Shown here one piece after another: positions 48,807 to 59,422 of a stretch of DNA of 64,000 bases. The DNA lies in the NCBI GenBank assembly GCA_015272395.1, contig JACYLQ010000031.1, positions 1-64,000 on the forward strand. The letters are read 5' to 3'. The DNA is from Calothrix sp. C42_A2020_038. GTDB taxonomy: Bacteria; Cyanobacteriota; Cyanobacteriia; Cyanobacteriales; Nostocaceae. The notes under the pieces are model-generated. The model was not told the DNA's origin. It saw nothing but the letters and a program-made list of their open reading frames with translations, and made no database searches. How positions within the stretch are numbered: position 1 is the stretch's first letter; each line of letters opens with the position of its first letter. The position numbers and the translations under genes are program-made.

Positions 48807-51329
48807 ATGAAAAATTCCACACTCAACTGCAAAAATGAAAGGCGCCGTAAAGCTGTACGCGACACCACAAATTTAGCAGGTTTAGACTACCTCGAAGTCA
48901 GCGACAACCAACGCACTCTCACAGTTTACTTCCTAGGCAAAGCACCCCCGACAATTCTGAAAGAGAATGTTCGCATTGAAGGTGGTAGACGAATTACAGA
49001 TATTGGGATTACAAGCATCGAAATATACCACGATGAAGATCCAGAATTAGATGATTACATGCAGGTATTTGTAGACAAGTTGGGAGATTTTTCTACTTAC
49101 GTGCTGCGTGTTGTGGACTTAGATAGTTTGGGTCATCCCACAAATCTACCAATGCAAGGACTTGACCCTCGTTATGCTCATCTGCAATTCAACTTCAAAG
49201 TCAACTGCCCTACTGATTTAGACTGTAAACAAAACACGATTTGCCCGCCAGAAAAACACCTGGAACCTGATATTAATTACTTGGCAAAAGATTATACTAG
49301 TTTCCGCAAATTGATTTTCGACCGCTTGGCGTTGACTATACCCGAATGGAAAGAACACCATGTTCCTGATTTAGGTGTAACTTTAGTAGAATTACTGGCA
49401 TATGCGGGCGACCACCTAAGTTACTACCAAGATGCCGTAGCTACGGAAGCTTATCTGGGAACCGCACGTCAACGTATTTCAGTCCGGCGCCATGCTCGTT
49501 TGGTTGATTATCACATGCATGAGGGTTGCAATGCTCGTGCTTTAGTTTGTGTAGAAACAAATAGTGATATTAGCCTTCCTTCAAAAGAAACTTATTTTAT
49601 AACAGGTATTAACAACACACTGCCCACTGATGATTTAGTGCTGCAATCTTCTGATTTAGATAACATCCCTACCCATACCTATGAAGTATTTGAACCAATG
49701 GTAATGGGGGAAATAAAACTTTATCAGGCTCACAATCAAATAGATTTTTATACATGGGGTAATAGTGAATGTTGTCTACCAAAGGGAACAACAACAGCAA
49801 CGTTGAAAGATGCATGGAAACAACCAGAAAATTGTTTGGATGAATCTTACCAACGACAGTTAAACTTAAGTACTGGCGACATCTTGATATTTGAAGAAGT
49901 ACTGGGAGCAAAAACTGGTAATACATTTGATGCAGACGGAAAGCGTCGTCATGCTGTACGATTAACTAATGTGGAAAAAGATATAGATTATCTCTACAAT
50001 CAACCAATTGTAGATATTACTTGGGCAGAGGAAGAAGCGCTACCATTTCCACTATGTATTTCTGCCATTGGTCAACCTCCCGGATGTAAGTTACTGGAAA
50101 GTATTAGTGTGGCTAGAGGTAATGTAATTCCAATAGACCACGGTCAAACTATCTATGATGAAGATTTAGGAAAAATACCGGAAAAACTTACCCCTATTTA
50201 CTGTGAAGGAGAAAACTTACCTTCGGATGGTAGAGTTTTGTCAGGTCGCTTTTCTCCAAAGTTGAAAAGAACACCCCTTACCTTTCGTCAACCATTACAG
50301 AAGCAAGTTTCTACCTCTGGTTTCTTCTTACAAGACCCCCACCAAGCATTACCGCAAATTTTCTTGACATCTCAATCACAGCAATGGGCACCTCAATTTG
50401 ACCTACTTCAAAGCAATAGTCAAGACCCACACTTTGTTGTGGAAATTGATAACAACAGACAATCGCATTTACGTTTTGGTAATGGCGAATTGGGAATGCT
50501 TCCAACAGCAGCAAGCGAATTTAAAGCAACATATCGAGTCGGAAATGGAATTTCTGGGAATGTGGCTGCAGAAAGCATCAACCGTATAGTCTTTCGTCAG
50601 ACAAAAGTTAGTGGTGTAATTAGCAGGGTACGCAACCCATTACCAGCTCAAGGAGGTATCGACCCAGAACCAATCACCGAAGTAAAACTATACGCTCCAC
50701 AAGCTTTTCGCCAAACCTTACAACGAGCAATTACACCAGACGATTACGCTAGACTTGCAGAAAATTATACTGATGAACAAGGACGACGAGTCCAACGTGC
50801 GGCAGCAAGTTTACGTTGGATGGGTAGTTGGTATGCAATGGTTGTGGCAATTGACCCTTTAGGTAAAGACAGAGCAGATGAAGATTTTTTACAGGCAATC
50901 GCTAATTATTTATCTCGTTACCGTCGCATCGGTCACGATTTGGAAGTAGTACCAGCCCGTTATATACCTCTTGACATTGAGATGAATATATGCGTGTTGC
51001 CTCATTACTTGCGCGGTAATGTCAAAGCTGGATTAATTGAACGTTTTAGCAATCATCGCTTACCTGATGGTAGTTTGGGTTTCTTCCATCCAGATAACTT
51101 GAGCTTTGGCGCCAGTATTAGCTTGAGTCAGTTGGTAATCACAGCATTAGGAGTTCCTGGTGTGGAAAGTGTGATTGTCACGAAGTTACAACGCTTGAAC
51201 GAAGAACCCAATGATGAATTGGCAAACGGTATTCTACCTTTGAAAATACAGGAAATTGCTCAAGTGGACAATGACCCTAGCTTTCCCGAAAACGGCAAAA
51301 TCACTTTTAATGTGCGAGGTGGAAGATGA
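48807..51329 (+). CDS. Baseplate J-like protein 1 (Afp11-like)
   Basis: The protein is about 840 residues from the ATG at 48807 (MKNSTLNCKNERRRKAVRDTT), which gives the usual family start (C..ERRR.AVR). An upstream ATG at 48681 would add 42 residues containing a phenylalanine-rich hydrophobic segment; that DNA looks like intergenic repeat. The J-like core includes DINYLAKDYTSFRKLIFDRLALTIPEW, LVELLAYAGDHLSYYQDAVATEAYLGTARQRISVRRHARLVDYHMHEG and C-terminal ITPDDYARLAENY. It builds the baseplate wedge and ends overlapping the next gene by 4 bp. Confidence 0.9.
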   Translation: MKNSTLNCKNERRRKAVRDTTNLAGLDYLEVSDNQRTLTVYFLGKAPPTILKENVRIEGGRRITDIGITSIEIYHDEDPELDDYMQVFVDKLGDFSTYVLRVVDLDSLGHPTNLPMQGLDPRYAHLQFNFKVNCPTDLDCKQNTICPPEKHLEPDINYLAKDYTSFRKLIFDRLALTIPEWKEHHVPDLGVTLVELLAYAGDHLSYYQDAVATEAYLGTARQRISVRRHARLVDYHMHEGCNARALVCVETNSDISLPSKETYFITGINNTLPTDDLVLQSSDLDNIPTHTYEVFEPMVMGEIKLYQAHNQIDFYTWGNSECCLPKGTTTATLKDAWKQPENCLDESYQRQLNLSTGDILIFEEVLGAKTGNTFDADGKRRHAVRLTNVEKDIDYLYNQPIVDITWAEEEALPFPLCISAIGQPPGCKLLESISVARGNVIPIDHGQTIYDEDLGKIPEKLTPIYCEGENLPSDGRVLSGRFSPKLKRTPLTFRQPLQKQVSTSGFFLQDPHQALPQIFLTSQSQQWAPQFDLLQSNSQDPHFVVEIDNNRQSHLRFGNGELGMLPTAASEFKATYRVGNGISGNVAAESINRIVFRQTKVSGVISRVRNPLPAQGGIDPEPITEVKLYAPQAFRQTLQRAITPDDYARLAENYTDEQGRRVQRAAASLRWMGSWYAMVVAIDPLGKDRADEDFLQAIANYLSRYRRIGHDLEVVPARYIPLDIEMNICVLPHYLRGNVKAGLIERFSNHRLPDGSLGFFHPDNLSFGASISLSQLVITALGVPGVESVIVTKLQRLNEEPNDELANGILPLKIQEIAQVDNDPSFPENGKITFNVRGGR

Positions 51330-54300
51330 ATAATAACTGCGGTTGCTGTGAGGGAATAGAACAATTAATCCCCACACTCACAATTAACCAACCTGGTTTA
51401 AATGCTATCAACTATAGAGTTGGAACTCACGCCACTTTTTTAGAAACCATGCTAGCTAGGTTGTCTAACTTATCTTGGCAGGTTTCTGTGAAGGATGGCG
51501 ATAACAATACACAAAATTATTATCCTTTACTGGGGTTGAAAACTCGCTCGACTTCCGACCCAGCGATTGCCTTCTTAGATGCTTGGGCAACAGTAGCTGA
51601 TGTATTAACATTTTATCAGGAAAGAATTGCTAATGAAGGGTATCTTCGGACGGCAACCGAAAGACATTCAGTTTTAGAATTGGCGAGATTGGTTGGTTAC
51701 AAACTGCGTCCAGGTGTCGCTGCGAGTGTTTACGTTGCCTATACATTAGAAGACCAGCAAGATGTGGAAATTGACCCAGGAAACCGCGTTCAAAGTTTGC
51801 CTGGTCCGGGTGAACTACCCCAATCTTTTGAAACTTCAGATAAATTACTTGCTTCTTGGGAATGGAACAATCTCAAACTCCGTCTAACTCGTCCGCAGCG
51901 GTTGAGTTTGGTTAATACAAATACACTGTATTTGCAAGGTACAGCCACAAATATTAAGCCTAACGATAGATTACTGATGGTTGCTGGTAAAGGCCCCAAT
52001 AAGCAAGAAGTTCAACGGGTGAAAAGTGTTGAAGTTCAAACGGCAGAAAATAGAACGCGCGTTATCCTGCAAGAGAAACCTATTTTGGCAGCATCTATCT
52101 CAATTTCTCCAGAAAAACCAGTTGAAAAGTTACCACAATTAGACGATTTAATCACACCCCTAACTAAACCACCATCACTGCAACCAGCGAATAAATTACG
52201 TTTACCGCGCGATTTGAAACAATTGTTTGGTGATAAGTCAGATAATCATGCTCGAATATTAACAACTTTCCAACCAGAGTTAAATTCAAATTTATATCCA
52301 GCTTGGCGAAAGCTTCCTGTTACTAAACCTACACAGATAAAAGTTTACGTCTTACGCACTCGTGCCTCCGTATTTGGTAACAATGCACCCCCTCGACAAA
52401 TTCCTTCCCGAAACCGGAACGAACCACCCCTGACTGAAGAATGGACGTTAGAAAAAATTTCTGCAACCACAGAACCAGAAGACTTTGATATTGAAGTTGC
52501 ACTTGAGCCGATGGTGACTATACCTGGTCCTGAAGCTGTAGCGCAAATTAGAATAGTTGGGTGGTCAATGCAAACAAAGATTACAATTGCAGGTCAAGAA
52601 ATTAACGACCCTCCCGATCAAAATTCTCGACGTCAACTCACAGATAATACTAGTTTTACAATCGACCATCCAGCAGCGAATGAAAGTATTACCGTAACTT
52701 ACTCTGTTTCGGCAAACAATCAACCTAGACCTTTTAACCTTGAATTTAGGTTCAACCGCCGCCCTTTGGTAGTAACAATGGGTATTGATGGTGATAACCA
52801 TTATCGGGTGTCTAATGATGGTAGCGACCCTAGTATCGTATCTATCACCAAAACTAGCACAGAACCGCCACCCATAATCGGCACAACACAAGTTCAAACT
52901 CAGACTCGTTTTATCCTCAAGACCAGTGGCAGGGTAAAAAATCGTCCAGTGGCAACTGAAGAAAGTAATGTGCTTTGGTTAGATGCACCCTACGAGCAAA
53001 TCTTGCCTAATAGCTGGGTAGTAGTTGAAAGACCGGATAAAACTGTTATTGCTGAGGCAATAAATGTAAACGAGCGCTCTCGTTATGAATATGGTATCTC
53101 TCTTAAAGGTACACGGTTAGAATTAAATCAAGATTGGATTAATCCTACCCAAGATAACTTCAGTGTTATTCGCGAAACAGCAGTTTTTGCCCAAAGCGAA
53201 GAATTACAAATAGTCGAAGAACCAATTTCCGAACCTATTGGGAATACAGAAGAAATTGAATTAGGAGATATATATAAAAATTTAGAAACTGGACGCTGGT
53301 TAATTGTATCCGGTGAACGCGCGGATTTACCTGGTGATATAAGTGGTGTCAAAGCCAGTGAATTAGTGATGTTAGCAGGAGTCAAACAAGATTATAATCC
53401 TGACTTACCTGGAGATAAAACCCATACTATTCTCCAACTCGCGAATCCTCTTGCTTACTCTTATAAACGTGATACAGTCACAATTTACGGAAACGTTGTC
53501 AAAGCTACCCACGGTGAAACTCGTACTGAGGTGCTAGGTGGTGGAGATGCCAGTAAATCATGGCAATCTTTTCCGCTCCAAGCGACACCCTTAACTTATC
53601 TGAGCGCTCCCACAGTGGCTGGGTCTATCAGTACATTAGAAGTCCGTGTCAACGATATCCGCTTTTCTGAAACAGATAGTTTAGCTGACCTCAAACCCCA
53701 AGACCGCAGCTTTTTTACCTTAACTGACGACCAAGGTAAAACCACAGTTATTTTTGGTAATGGAGAACAAGGCACCCGACCTGCAACTGGTATCGAAAAT
53801 ATCACCGCAGTTTACCGTACTGGTATTGGCAAACCAGGAAATGTCACAGCAGAACAAATCAGTTTGCTAGTCACCCGACCCTTGGGTGTTAGAAGCGTGA
53901 TAAATCCGTTACCAGCAAGTGGCGGTGCGGATGCAGAAAGTCGTGACCAGGCCCGTCGCAATGCTCCTCTTGCTGTGATGGCGTTAGATCGACTTGTATC
54001 AGTACAGGACTATGCAGACTTTGCCCGTACCTTTGCTGGTATTGGTAAAGCCAGCGCTACCCGTTTAACTGACGGAGAACAACAACTAGTACATTTAACA
54101 ATTGCGAGCGCTGATGATAGTCCTATTGATGTCAATTCAGACCTATACCGTAATTTTTTACAAACATTACGTCAGTCTGGTGACCCCAACCAACGTTTGT
54201 TAGTAGAAAAGCGCGAACTTTTACTCTTAGTTATTGGCGCCAACTTACGAATATCACCAGATTATCAATGGGAAAGCATTGTTACCAAAGTACATAACAC

Positions 54301-54649
54301 CTTACTAGATACCTTTAGCTTTGAAAAACGGGAGCTAGGACAAAGCGTCTTTTTGAGTGAAGTTATTTTTACTATTCAGAACGTTCCAGGAGTTGTCTAT
54401 GTGGACGTTGATACTTTTGGTGCCATTCCTGAGAAAACTACAGACCCAGACACCAAAATACGACGAGTTCTTACCCCTAGTGAGATTAAAACCCAACTTG
54501 AGCAAATTATCAAAGACAGCCAAGAAAAAGGCCCTTCCCCTTGGGTAAAAGCAAGTTTGGCAAATTTTGATGCAGGCGCCATCCAACCTGCTCAAATAGC
54601 CTACCTCAGTCCATTAGTTGCTGACACCCTAACCCTTGTCCATACTTAA
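51326..54649 (+). CDS. Baseplate J-like protein 2 (Afp12-like)
   Basis: A 1107-residue protein, the largest structural component. N-terminal CGCCEG and YRVGTHATFLETMLARLS are followed by AFLDAWATVADVLTFYQERIANEGYLRTATERHSVLELARLVGYKLRPGVAAS, a segment typical of Afp12/gp6-type proteins. The C-terminal gp6-like arm is VSVQDYADFARTFAGIGKASATRL...ELLLLVIGANLRISPDYQW. An Ig-like insertion lies at about 380-530. It is intact and ends just before the tnpB relic. The internal 3-kb stretch 51326-54200 lacks GGCGCC. Confidence 0.9.
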   Translation: MNNNCGCCEGIEQLIPTLTINQPGLNAINYRVGTHATFLETMLARLSNLSWQVSVKDGDNNTQNYYPLLGLKTRSTSDPAIAFLDAWATVADVLTFYQERIANEGYLRTATERHSVLELARLVGYKLRPGVAASVYVAYTLEDQQDVEIDPGNRVQSLPGPGELPQSFETSDKLLASWEWNNLKLRLTRPQRLSLVNTNTLYLQGTATNIKPNDRLLMVAGKGPNKQEVQRVKSVEVQTAENRTRVILQEKPILAASISISPEKPVEKLPQLDDLITPLTKPPSLQPANKLRLPRDLKQLFGDKSDNHARILTTFQPELNSNLYPAWRKLPVTKPTQIKVYVLRTRASVFGNNAPPRQIPSRNRNEPPLTEEWTLEKISATTEPEDFDIEVALEPMVTIPGPEAVAQIRIVGWSMQTKITIAGQEINDPPDQNSRRQLTDNTSFTIDHPAANESITVTYSVSANNQPRPFNLEFRFNRRPLVVTMGIDGDNHYRVSNDGSDPSIVSITKTSTEPPPIIGTTQVQTQTRFILKTSGRVKNRPVATEESNVLWLDAPYEQILPNSWVVVERPDKTVIAEAINVNERSRYEYGISLKGTRLELNQDWINPTQDNFSVIRETAVFAQSEELQIVEEPISEPIGNTEEIELGDIYKNLETGRWLIVSGERADLPGDISGVKASELVMLAGVKQDYNPDLPGDKTHTILQLANPLAYSYKRDTVTIYGNVVKATHGETRTEVLGGGDASKSWQSFPLQATPLTYLSAPTVAGSISTLEVRVNDIRFSETDSLADLKPQDRSFFTLTDDQGKTTVIFGNGEQGTRPATGIENITAVYRTGIGKPGNVTAEQISLLVTRPLGVRSVINPLPASGGADAESRDQARRNAPLAVMALDRLVSVQDYADFARTFAGIGKASATRLTDGEQQLVHLTIASADDSPIDVNSDLYRNFLQTLRQSGDPNQRLLVEKRELLLLVIGANLRISPDYQWESIVTKVHNTLLDTFSFEKRELGQSVFLSEVIFTIQNVPGVVYVDVDTFGAIPEKTTDPDTKIRRVLTPSEIKTQLEQIIKDSQEKGPSPWVKASLANFDAGAIQPAQIAYLSPLVADTLTLVHT

Positions 54650-54663
54650 AAACTTGTAAGCAA

Positions 54664-54855
54664 CCCACGGGGCTTTAACCCAGTTCAAAGTAGCGAGTCG
54701 GAAACAGATTTAACTGTCCAGCGCCAACTGACAACTAATCCCCTGCTTTCGGGCTGACTTACGGACAACCCCAAAGCTGCGATATTCAACGCAGCATTAA
54801 TATCAGCATCATGCTCATATTGTTCCGAAAAAATACGGCAAATAAATTTGCCCGC
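54664..54855 (-). pseudogene. IS200/IS605 tnpB C-terminal relic inside CIS cluster
   Basis: On the minus strand the frame ending at 54685 reads GKFICRIFSEQ, YEHDADINAALNIAALGLSVS. This is the TnpB zinc-finger and RuvC-III end (CxxCG...HADxNAAxNI) with the second Cys pair degraded. Next to its stop, GGGTTAAAGCCCCGTGGG resembles the element's right-end hairpin. The N-terminal 350 codons and left end are absent. The relic fills the only large gap (265 bp) within the late CIS genes without breaking an ORF. Confidence 0.65.
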
Positions 54856-54914
54856 GTCGCTTCTACTACCTAGGCTAAAGCCGCTCTTAATTCACACGCT
54901 CCCGTGAGGTTTAC

Positions 54915-57020
54915 ATGAATAAACTTTACCAACTACTTCCACCCTTTCACCGTCAACGCGATGCCGAAAATGGCAGACCACTCGAAGCACTATTACAAGT
55001 CATCGCAGAACAATTAGATATCGTTGAAGACAACATTACCCAACTCTATGAAAACTGGTTTATCGAAACCTGTGAAGATTGGGTAGTACCTTATATTGCT
55101 GACCTTATTGGTTATACTCCTGTCCCTGAAGCTAGTGAACCAGGAGACATCTCCACACCCCAAGGACAACTACGTAACAAAATTTTGATTCCTCGCCGAA
55201 ATGTGGCCAATACCATCCACGACAGGCGCCGAAAAGGAACTTTAACTTTATTAGAACGTTTAGCACGTGATGTTGCAGACTGGCCCGGACGAGCAGTAGA
55301 ATTCTATACACTTCTTGGCTGGATGCAAAATCTCAATCACCAACGATTGTCTCGCGGTCAAACTGTAAACTTGCGTCAAGGTCAAGCACTGAACTATCTC
55401 AACACAGCCTTTGACAAACTTGCTCATTCTGTAGAGTTACGAAGTATTGCTTCTCACCGAAGTATGGGAAAATATAATATTCCTAATATAGGTTTATTTA
55501 TTTGGCGGTTAAAAACTTATTCTGTCACCCAAACACCCGCTTGCTGTGTTGAAGAAATCGGTTCTAATTGTTACACATTCAGTATTTTAGGAAATGACAC
55601 CAGTTTATATAATCGTCCCCAAGCAGAAGTAACTCTCGCCGAATTAAACTTACCTGTACCTATCACACGACGTTTTTTAGAAGCACACAAAACTGAATTT
55701 TACGGTGAAGGTAAAAGCTTGCAAATTTGGATTGGTAATCCCAAAAAATTAGTGACTCCAGAATGCATCGTAGTTGCAAATTTAACGAATTGGCACTATC
55801 GACCATTGCCAGGAAAGATCGCAGTTGACCCCGAACTTGGGCGCCTCGTTTTTGCTCCTGGACACCTGCCGAAAAAAGGCGTTTGGGTATACTATCAATA
55901 TGGCTTTAGTGCTGATATTGGTGGTGGCGAATACAACCGTTTCCTTTACCAACCACAACAATATGCATTTTACCAAGTAGGAGAGTCGGTACAATACAAA
56001 ACTATTACCGCAGCACTAGAACAATGGCAAAGAGAAAACCCTTCCTATGCTGTAATTGAAATTACTGATAGTGGTGTATATGTTGAACAACTAAATATCT
56101 GTTTGAGAGAAAATCAAAGCTTGCAGTTACGGTCAGCCAACTTGAAACGCCCGGTAATCCGTTTACTGAACTGGCACCCAGACTTACCAGATGGTTTAAG
56201 TATTAGCGGAGGTAAAGGTAGCCGTTTTACCCTGGATGGCTTAATGGTTGCTGGTAGATGTATCAAAATCGAAGGTGACTTAAACAGCGTTACCATTCGT
56301 CATTCTACTTTGGTGCCAGGATGGGGTCTACATTGTGACTGCGAACCGCACCGTTCCGCAGAAGCAAGTATTGAATTATCTAACACCAAAACACGTTTAA
56401 CTGTAGAACACAGTATCATTGGTTCAATTGAAATCAACCTCAATGAAGTCAATCTCGACCCCTTACCTGTTACGATCAGCGATAGTATCGTTGATGCTAC
56501 AAGCAATGAGCTGGATGCGATTAGTGGGCCTGGTTGTGTAGTTGCTCATTCTGTTTTAACAATTTTACGAAGCACTGTATTTGGTAAAATTCATACTCAC
56601 GCAATCGCCCTTGCTGAAAACAGTCTTTTTAATGGTTTAGTCAAAGTTGCCCGTCGTCAATACGGTTGTATACGTTTTTGTTATGTACCACCATGTTCTC
56701 GTACTCCGCGCCGATATAACTGTCAACCAGACCTAGTTAAAGCCGCAGTTGCAGAAAAAATCCAACAAGGAGAACTAATTACAGAAGAACAAGAAAGTGA
56801 GCGTGTGAAACCACAGTACAACAGTATTCGCTATGGGCGATCTACCTACTGTCAGTTAGCTGCTACCTGTGCGGAAGAAATAAAACGCGGCGCCGACGAC
56901 GAGTCAGAAATGGGTGTTTTCCACAATTTATATCAACCGCAACGCACTGCCAACTTGCAAAGGCACTTGAATGAATATACACCTGCCGGAGCAGAAGTTG
57001 GGATTATTTATGCAAGTTAG
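54915..57020 (+). CDS. Tail protein I-like CIS protein with beta-helix region
   Basis: A 701-residue protein. The N-terminal domain (MNKLYQLLPPFHRQRDAENGRPLEALLQVIAEQLDIVEDNITQLYENWFIETCEDWVVPYIADLIGY) belongs to the P2 gpI-like tail family. Residues about 360-560 are a repetitive beta-rich stretch (ITDSGVYVEQLNICLRENQSLQLRSANLKRPVI...), likely a right-handed beta helix, suited to a fibre or anchor. The C-terminus (RRYNCQPDLVKAAV..., RYGRSTYCQLAATCAEEIKRGADDESEMGVFHN) is a conserved cyanobacterial end. It may mediate contact with a membrane or target. Confidence 0.85.
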   Translation: MNKLYQLLPPFHRQRDAENGRPLEALLQVIAEQLDIVEDNITQLYENWFIETCEDWVVPYIADLIGYTPVPEASEPGDISTPQGQLRNKILIPRRNVANTIHDRRRKGTLTLLERLARDVADWPGRAVEFYTLLGWMQNLNHQRLSRGQTVNLRQGQALNYLNTAFDKLAHSVELRSIASHRSMGKYNIPNIGLFIWRLKTYSVTQTPACCVEEIGSNCYTFSILGNDTSLYNRPQAEVTLAELNLPVPITRRFLEAHKTEFYGEGKSLQIWIGNPKKLVTPECIVVANLTNWHYRPLPGKIAVDPELGRLVFAPGHLPKKGVWVYYQYGFSADIGGGEYNRFLYQPQQYAFYQVGESVQYKTITAALEQWQRENPSYAVIEITDSGVYVEQLNICLRENQSLQLRSANLKRPVIRLLNWHPDLPDGLSISGGKGSRFTLDGLMVAGRCIKIEGDLNSVTIRHSTLVPGWGLHCDCEPHRSAEASIELSNTKTRLTVEHSIIGSIEINLNEVNLDPLPVTISDSIVDATSNELDAISGPGCVVAHSVLTILRSTVFGKIHTHAIALAENSLFNGLVKVARRQYGCIRFCYVPPCSRTPRRYNCQPDLVKAAVAEKIQQGELITEEQESERVKPQYNSIRYGRSTYCQLAATCAEEIKRGADDESEMGVFHNLYQPQRTANLQRHLNEYTPAGAEVGIIYAS

Positions 57021-57054
57021 AGGTTTATACAAGTGATTTATATAGGAGAAAAAT

Positions 57055-58416
57055 ATGACAAGTGAATTTAGAGGTGATTTTAGCCGCGATAGTTTTGACC
57101 CTCACAAGCACTTTAGTCGTGTGCTAATGCAACAGGGACGAGTGCAACTTGATGCAGATTGGAACGAACAAGCAGCAATTTTATTACACTACATGCGAAC
57201 TCTTGCCCTAGACTTAATGGGTTCTCATGCTGGCAATGGTTTTAAAATTAAACCCGTAATTGACGATAATGGTAATATTACTGACCTGACCATTGGTACG
57301 GGACATTATTATGTAGACGGTATTTTGTGTGAGAACGAAAAGAAGTATGACCAGGAAGGAAAAGAAATCTTACTTTCTTACTATGAACAAGAAGATTATC
57401 CAATTGAGAAAAAAATCTTACCTGCATTACCCTTTTTGGTCTATCTTGATGTTTGGGAACGTCATATTAGCTATATTGAAGACGACAGTATCCGTGAAGT
57501 TGCTCTCAACGGTATTGATACAGCTACGCGCGGCAAAATTATTTGGCAAGTAAGAACCTCAGAGAAATTAAAAAGTGCCACCAGTTGTAACGAAATTGAA
57601 CCGACTTGGGAAGCTTTGGTACAAGAATGGCAACCTCAGAACCGAGGAATGTTAAGAGCAAAAGTTGAAAAAAAAGCCTCTGATGATACCAATGCTTGTA
57701 TTATTAATCCAGAATCTCGTTATCGCGGCGCCGAAAACCAACTATATCGAGTCGAAATTCACACTGGGGGAACTAAAGAACAAGGAGCAACATTTAAATG
57801 GTCGCGCGAAAACAGTTCTATAGCCTTTCGCTGTCTAAAACAAAATGGTAATCAACTAACGCTAAACATGTCAGCTAGAGATTCCACATTCGGAATTAGT
57901 AGCGGACAATGGGTTGAATTAACCAATGACAACAATGAATTGTTAGGTAAACCAGGCACAATTGTAAAAGTAGCCAAAATCGAAGGTAATATCCTAACAA
58001 TCGACCATTATACTGCCAAAGGTTCAATAAATTTAACCAAAAACCTTCACAATCTTAAAGTTCGCCGTTGGGACTACCAGGATAAAAAAGACACTAAAAG
58101 TAAAAACCTGGACAAACTATTACTCTTAGCAGAAGACAACGCTCTTAGTATTATCGAAGGCACAGACGAAGAAAACTGGTTGACCTTAGAAGACGGTATC
58201 AAAATCCAATTTCAACCAGGCGCCACATACCGTACTGGAGACTACTGGTTAATTCCAGCACGTACCGCCACCGGAAACATCCTATGGAAGCAAAACCCAG
58301 ATGGTAAACCCAAAGCACTACCACCTCATGGTATAGAGCATCACTATGCCCCACTTGCCCTAATTATAGGTGTAGATAACTACTCCTCTTGTCGCAGAGA
58401 AATTAGAAGTATATAA
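57055..58416 (+). CDS. DUF6519 CIS-associated protein
   Basis: A 453-residue protein with AGGAGAAAAAT before the ATG. The start TSEFRGDFSRDSFDPHKHFSRVLMQQGRVQLDADWNEQAAILLHYMRTLALDLMG is diagnostic for DUF6519, found at the end of CIS and related phage-tail-like clusters. The middle includes ENQLYRVEIHTGGTKEQGATFKWSRENSS. It is probably a baseplate-attached fibre or shell component. It is the last gene of the cluster and is convergent with mgtC after 120 bp. Confidence 0.88.
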   Translation: MTSEFRGDFSRDSFDPHKHFSRVLMQQGRVQLDADWNEQAAILLHYMRTLALDLMGSHAGNGFKIKPVIDDNGNITDLTIGTGHYYVDGILCENEKKYDQEGKEILLSYYEQEDYPIEKKILPALPFLVYLDVWERHISYIEDDSIREVALNGIDTATRGKIIWQVRTSEKLKSATSCNEIEPTWEALVQEWQPQNRGMLRAKVEKKASDDTNACIINPESRYRGAENQLYRVEIHTGGTKEQGATFKWSRENSSIAFRCLKQNGNQLTLNMSARDSTFGISSGQWVELTNDNNELLGKPGTIVKVAKIEGNILTIDHYTAKGSINLTKNLHNLKVRRWDYQDKKDTKSKNLDKLLLLAEDNALSIIEGTDEENWLTLEDGIKIQFQPGATYRTGDYWLIPARTATGNILWKQNPDGKPKALPPHGIEHHYAPLALIIGVDNYSSCRREIRSI

Positions 58417-58536
58417 AGCTGCAATAATCTTACTAAGTAAGTCGGCACCAATTAACCAAACTATGTCAATAAACGGTAAACTTCTAAGCGTTGGCGCCAA
58501 CAATTACTAGACAACTAACCATTAGAGGCCATGCGA

Positions 58537-59235
58537 TTAACCATACTCTTCTTCAATAATTTTCCAACTAACTGCATTAACTCCTGGTTCTAAACTTAAA
58601 CGACTGACAACTTGTTCCAAAAAAGCATCATCACGTACCTGCGTAACTAAATCAGCTTCTACTTCCACACGGTCTGATGTTTCCAAATCTTCACTGTGCA
58701 GCGCGCGAAGACGTAATCCGCCACTATTAAGTGATTGAAGAAGTAATGCTCGTACATGATTTTCATTCTCACTACTACAAACTACTGAGCAACGATAACA
58801 TAACTCCACATCAGTACCATTCAGGGGTTGTTGGTTAATTTTATATCCCAACGGTCGTAAAATGATATTAGAAATCAACACAGCTGCGGCGCCGAGAAAT
58901 GCTTGAACAAGTAATCCGGAACCGGAAAAAGTACCAATAGCGGCAGCGCACCACAAAGTTGCGGCTGTATTCAATCCTCGAACATTTGCACCTTCTTTGA
59001 GAATTACACCACCACCCAGAAAACCAATTCCAGAAACTACTTGAGCCGCAATTCGCGTCGGACTGGAATCACCAGGAGTTAAAGCTGATAACATGACAAA
59101 TAAAGCGGCGCCGACACAGACTAGGGTATTAGTTCGTAGCCCTGCCATGCGTTGGCGCCATTGTCTTTCTAGACCAATGACTGAGCCTAATAAAAATGCT
59201 GTTGCTAACCGAATAGTAAAATCTAACCAGGTCAT
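58537..59235 (-). CDS. MgtC/SapB family membrane protein
   Basis: The protein is 232 residues from the ATG at 59235 (MTWLDFTIRLATAFLLGSVIGLERQW). Four to five N-terminal transmembrane helices carry GLERQWRQRMAGLRTNTLVCVGAALFV and GIGFLGGGVILKEG...GLNTAATLWCAAAIG motifs. A C-terminal ACT-like cytoplasmic domain (about 150-232) ends the protein. The family is linked to Mg2+ limitation and, in pathogens, ATP synthase control. The promoter must be in the AT-rich spacer toward 59422. Confidence 0.9.
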   Translation of the reverse strand: MTWLDFTIRLATAFLLGSVIGLERQWRQRMAGLRTNTLVCVGAALFVMLSALTPGDSSPTRIAAQVVSGIGFLGGGVILKEGANVRGLNTAATLWCAAAIGTFSGSGLLVQAFLGAAAVLISNIILRPLGYKINQQPLNGTDVELCYRCSVVCSSENENHVRALLLQSLNSGGLRLRALHSEDLETSDRVEVEADLVTQVRDDAFLEQVVSRLSLEPGVNAVSWKIIEEEYG

Positions 59236-59422
59236 AATCAAAAGTCTTATGAAATTATTAAGGTTAACTTGAAATATTTTTTTGTTAAGAGCAGGTTAAT
59301 ATTATTTGTTAAGAAAAAGCTTGCTTAATTTTGTTTACATATGTTTTAGATTTTGATGTGATGATTGTAAAACAAGATAGGGAAAAACATTTTTCCTCAC
59401 ACTTGTCAAATACTTTAACAAC

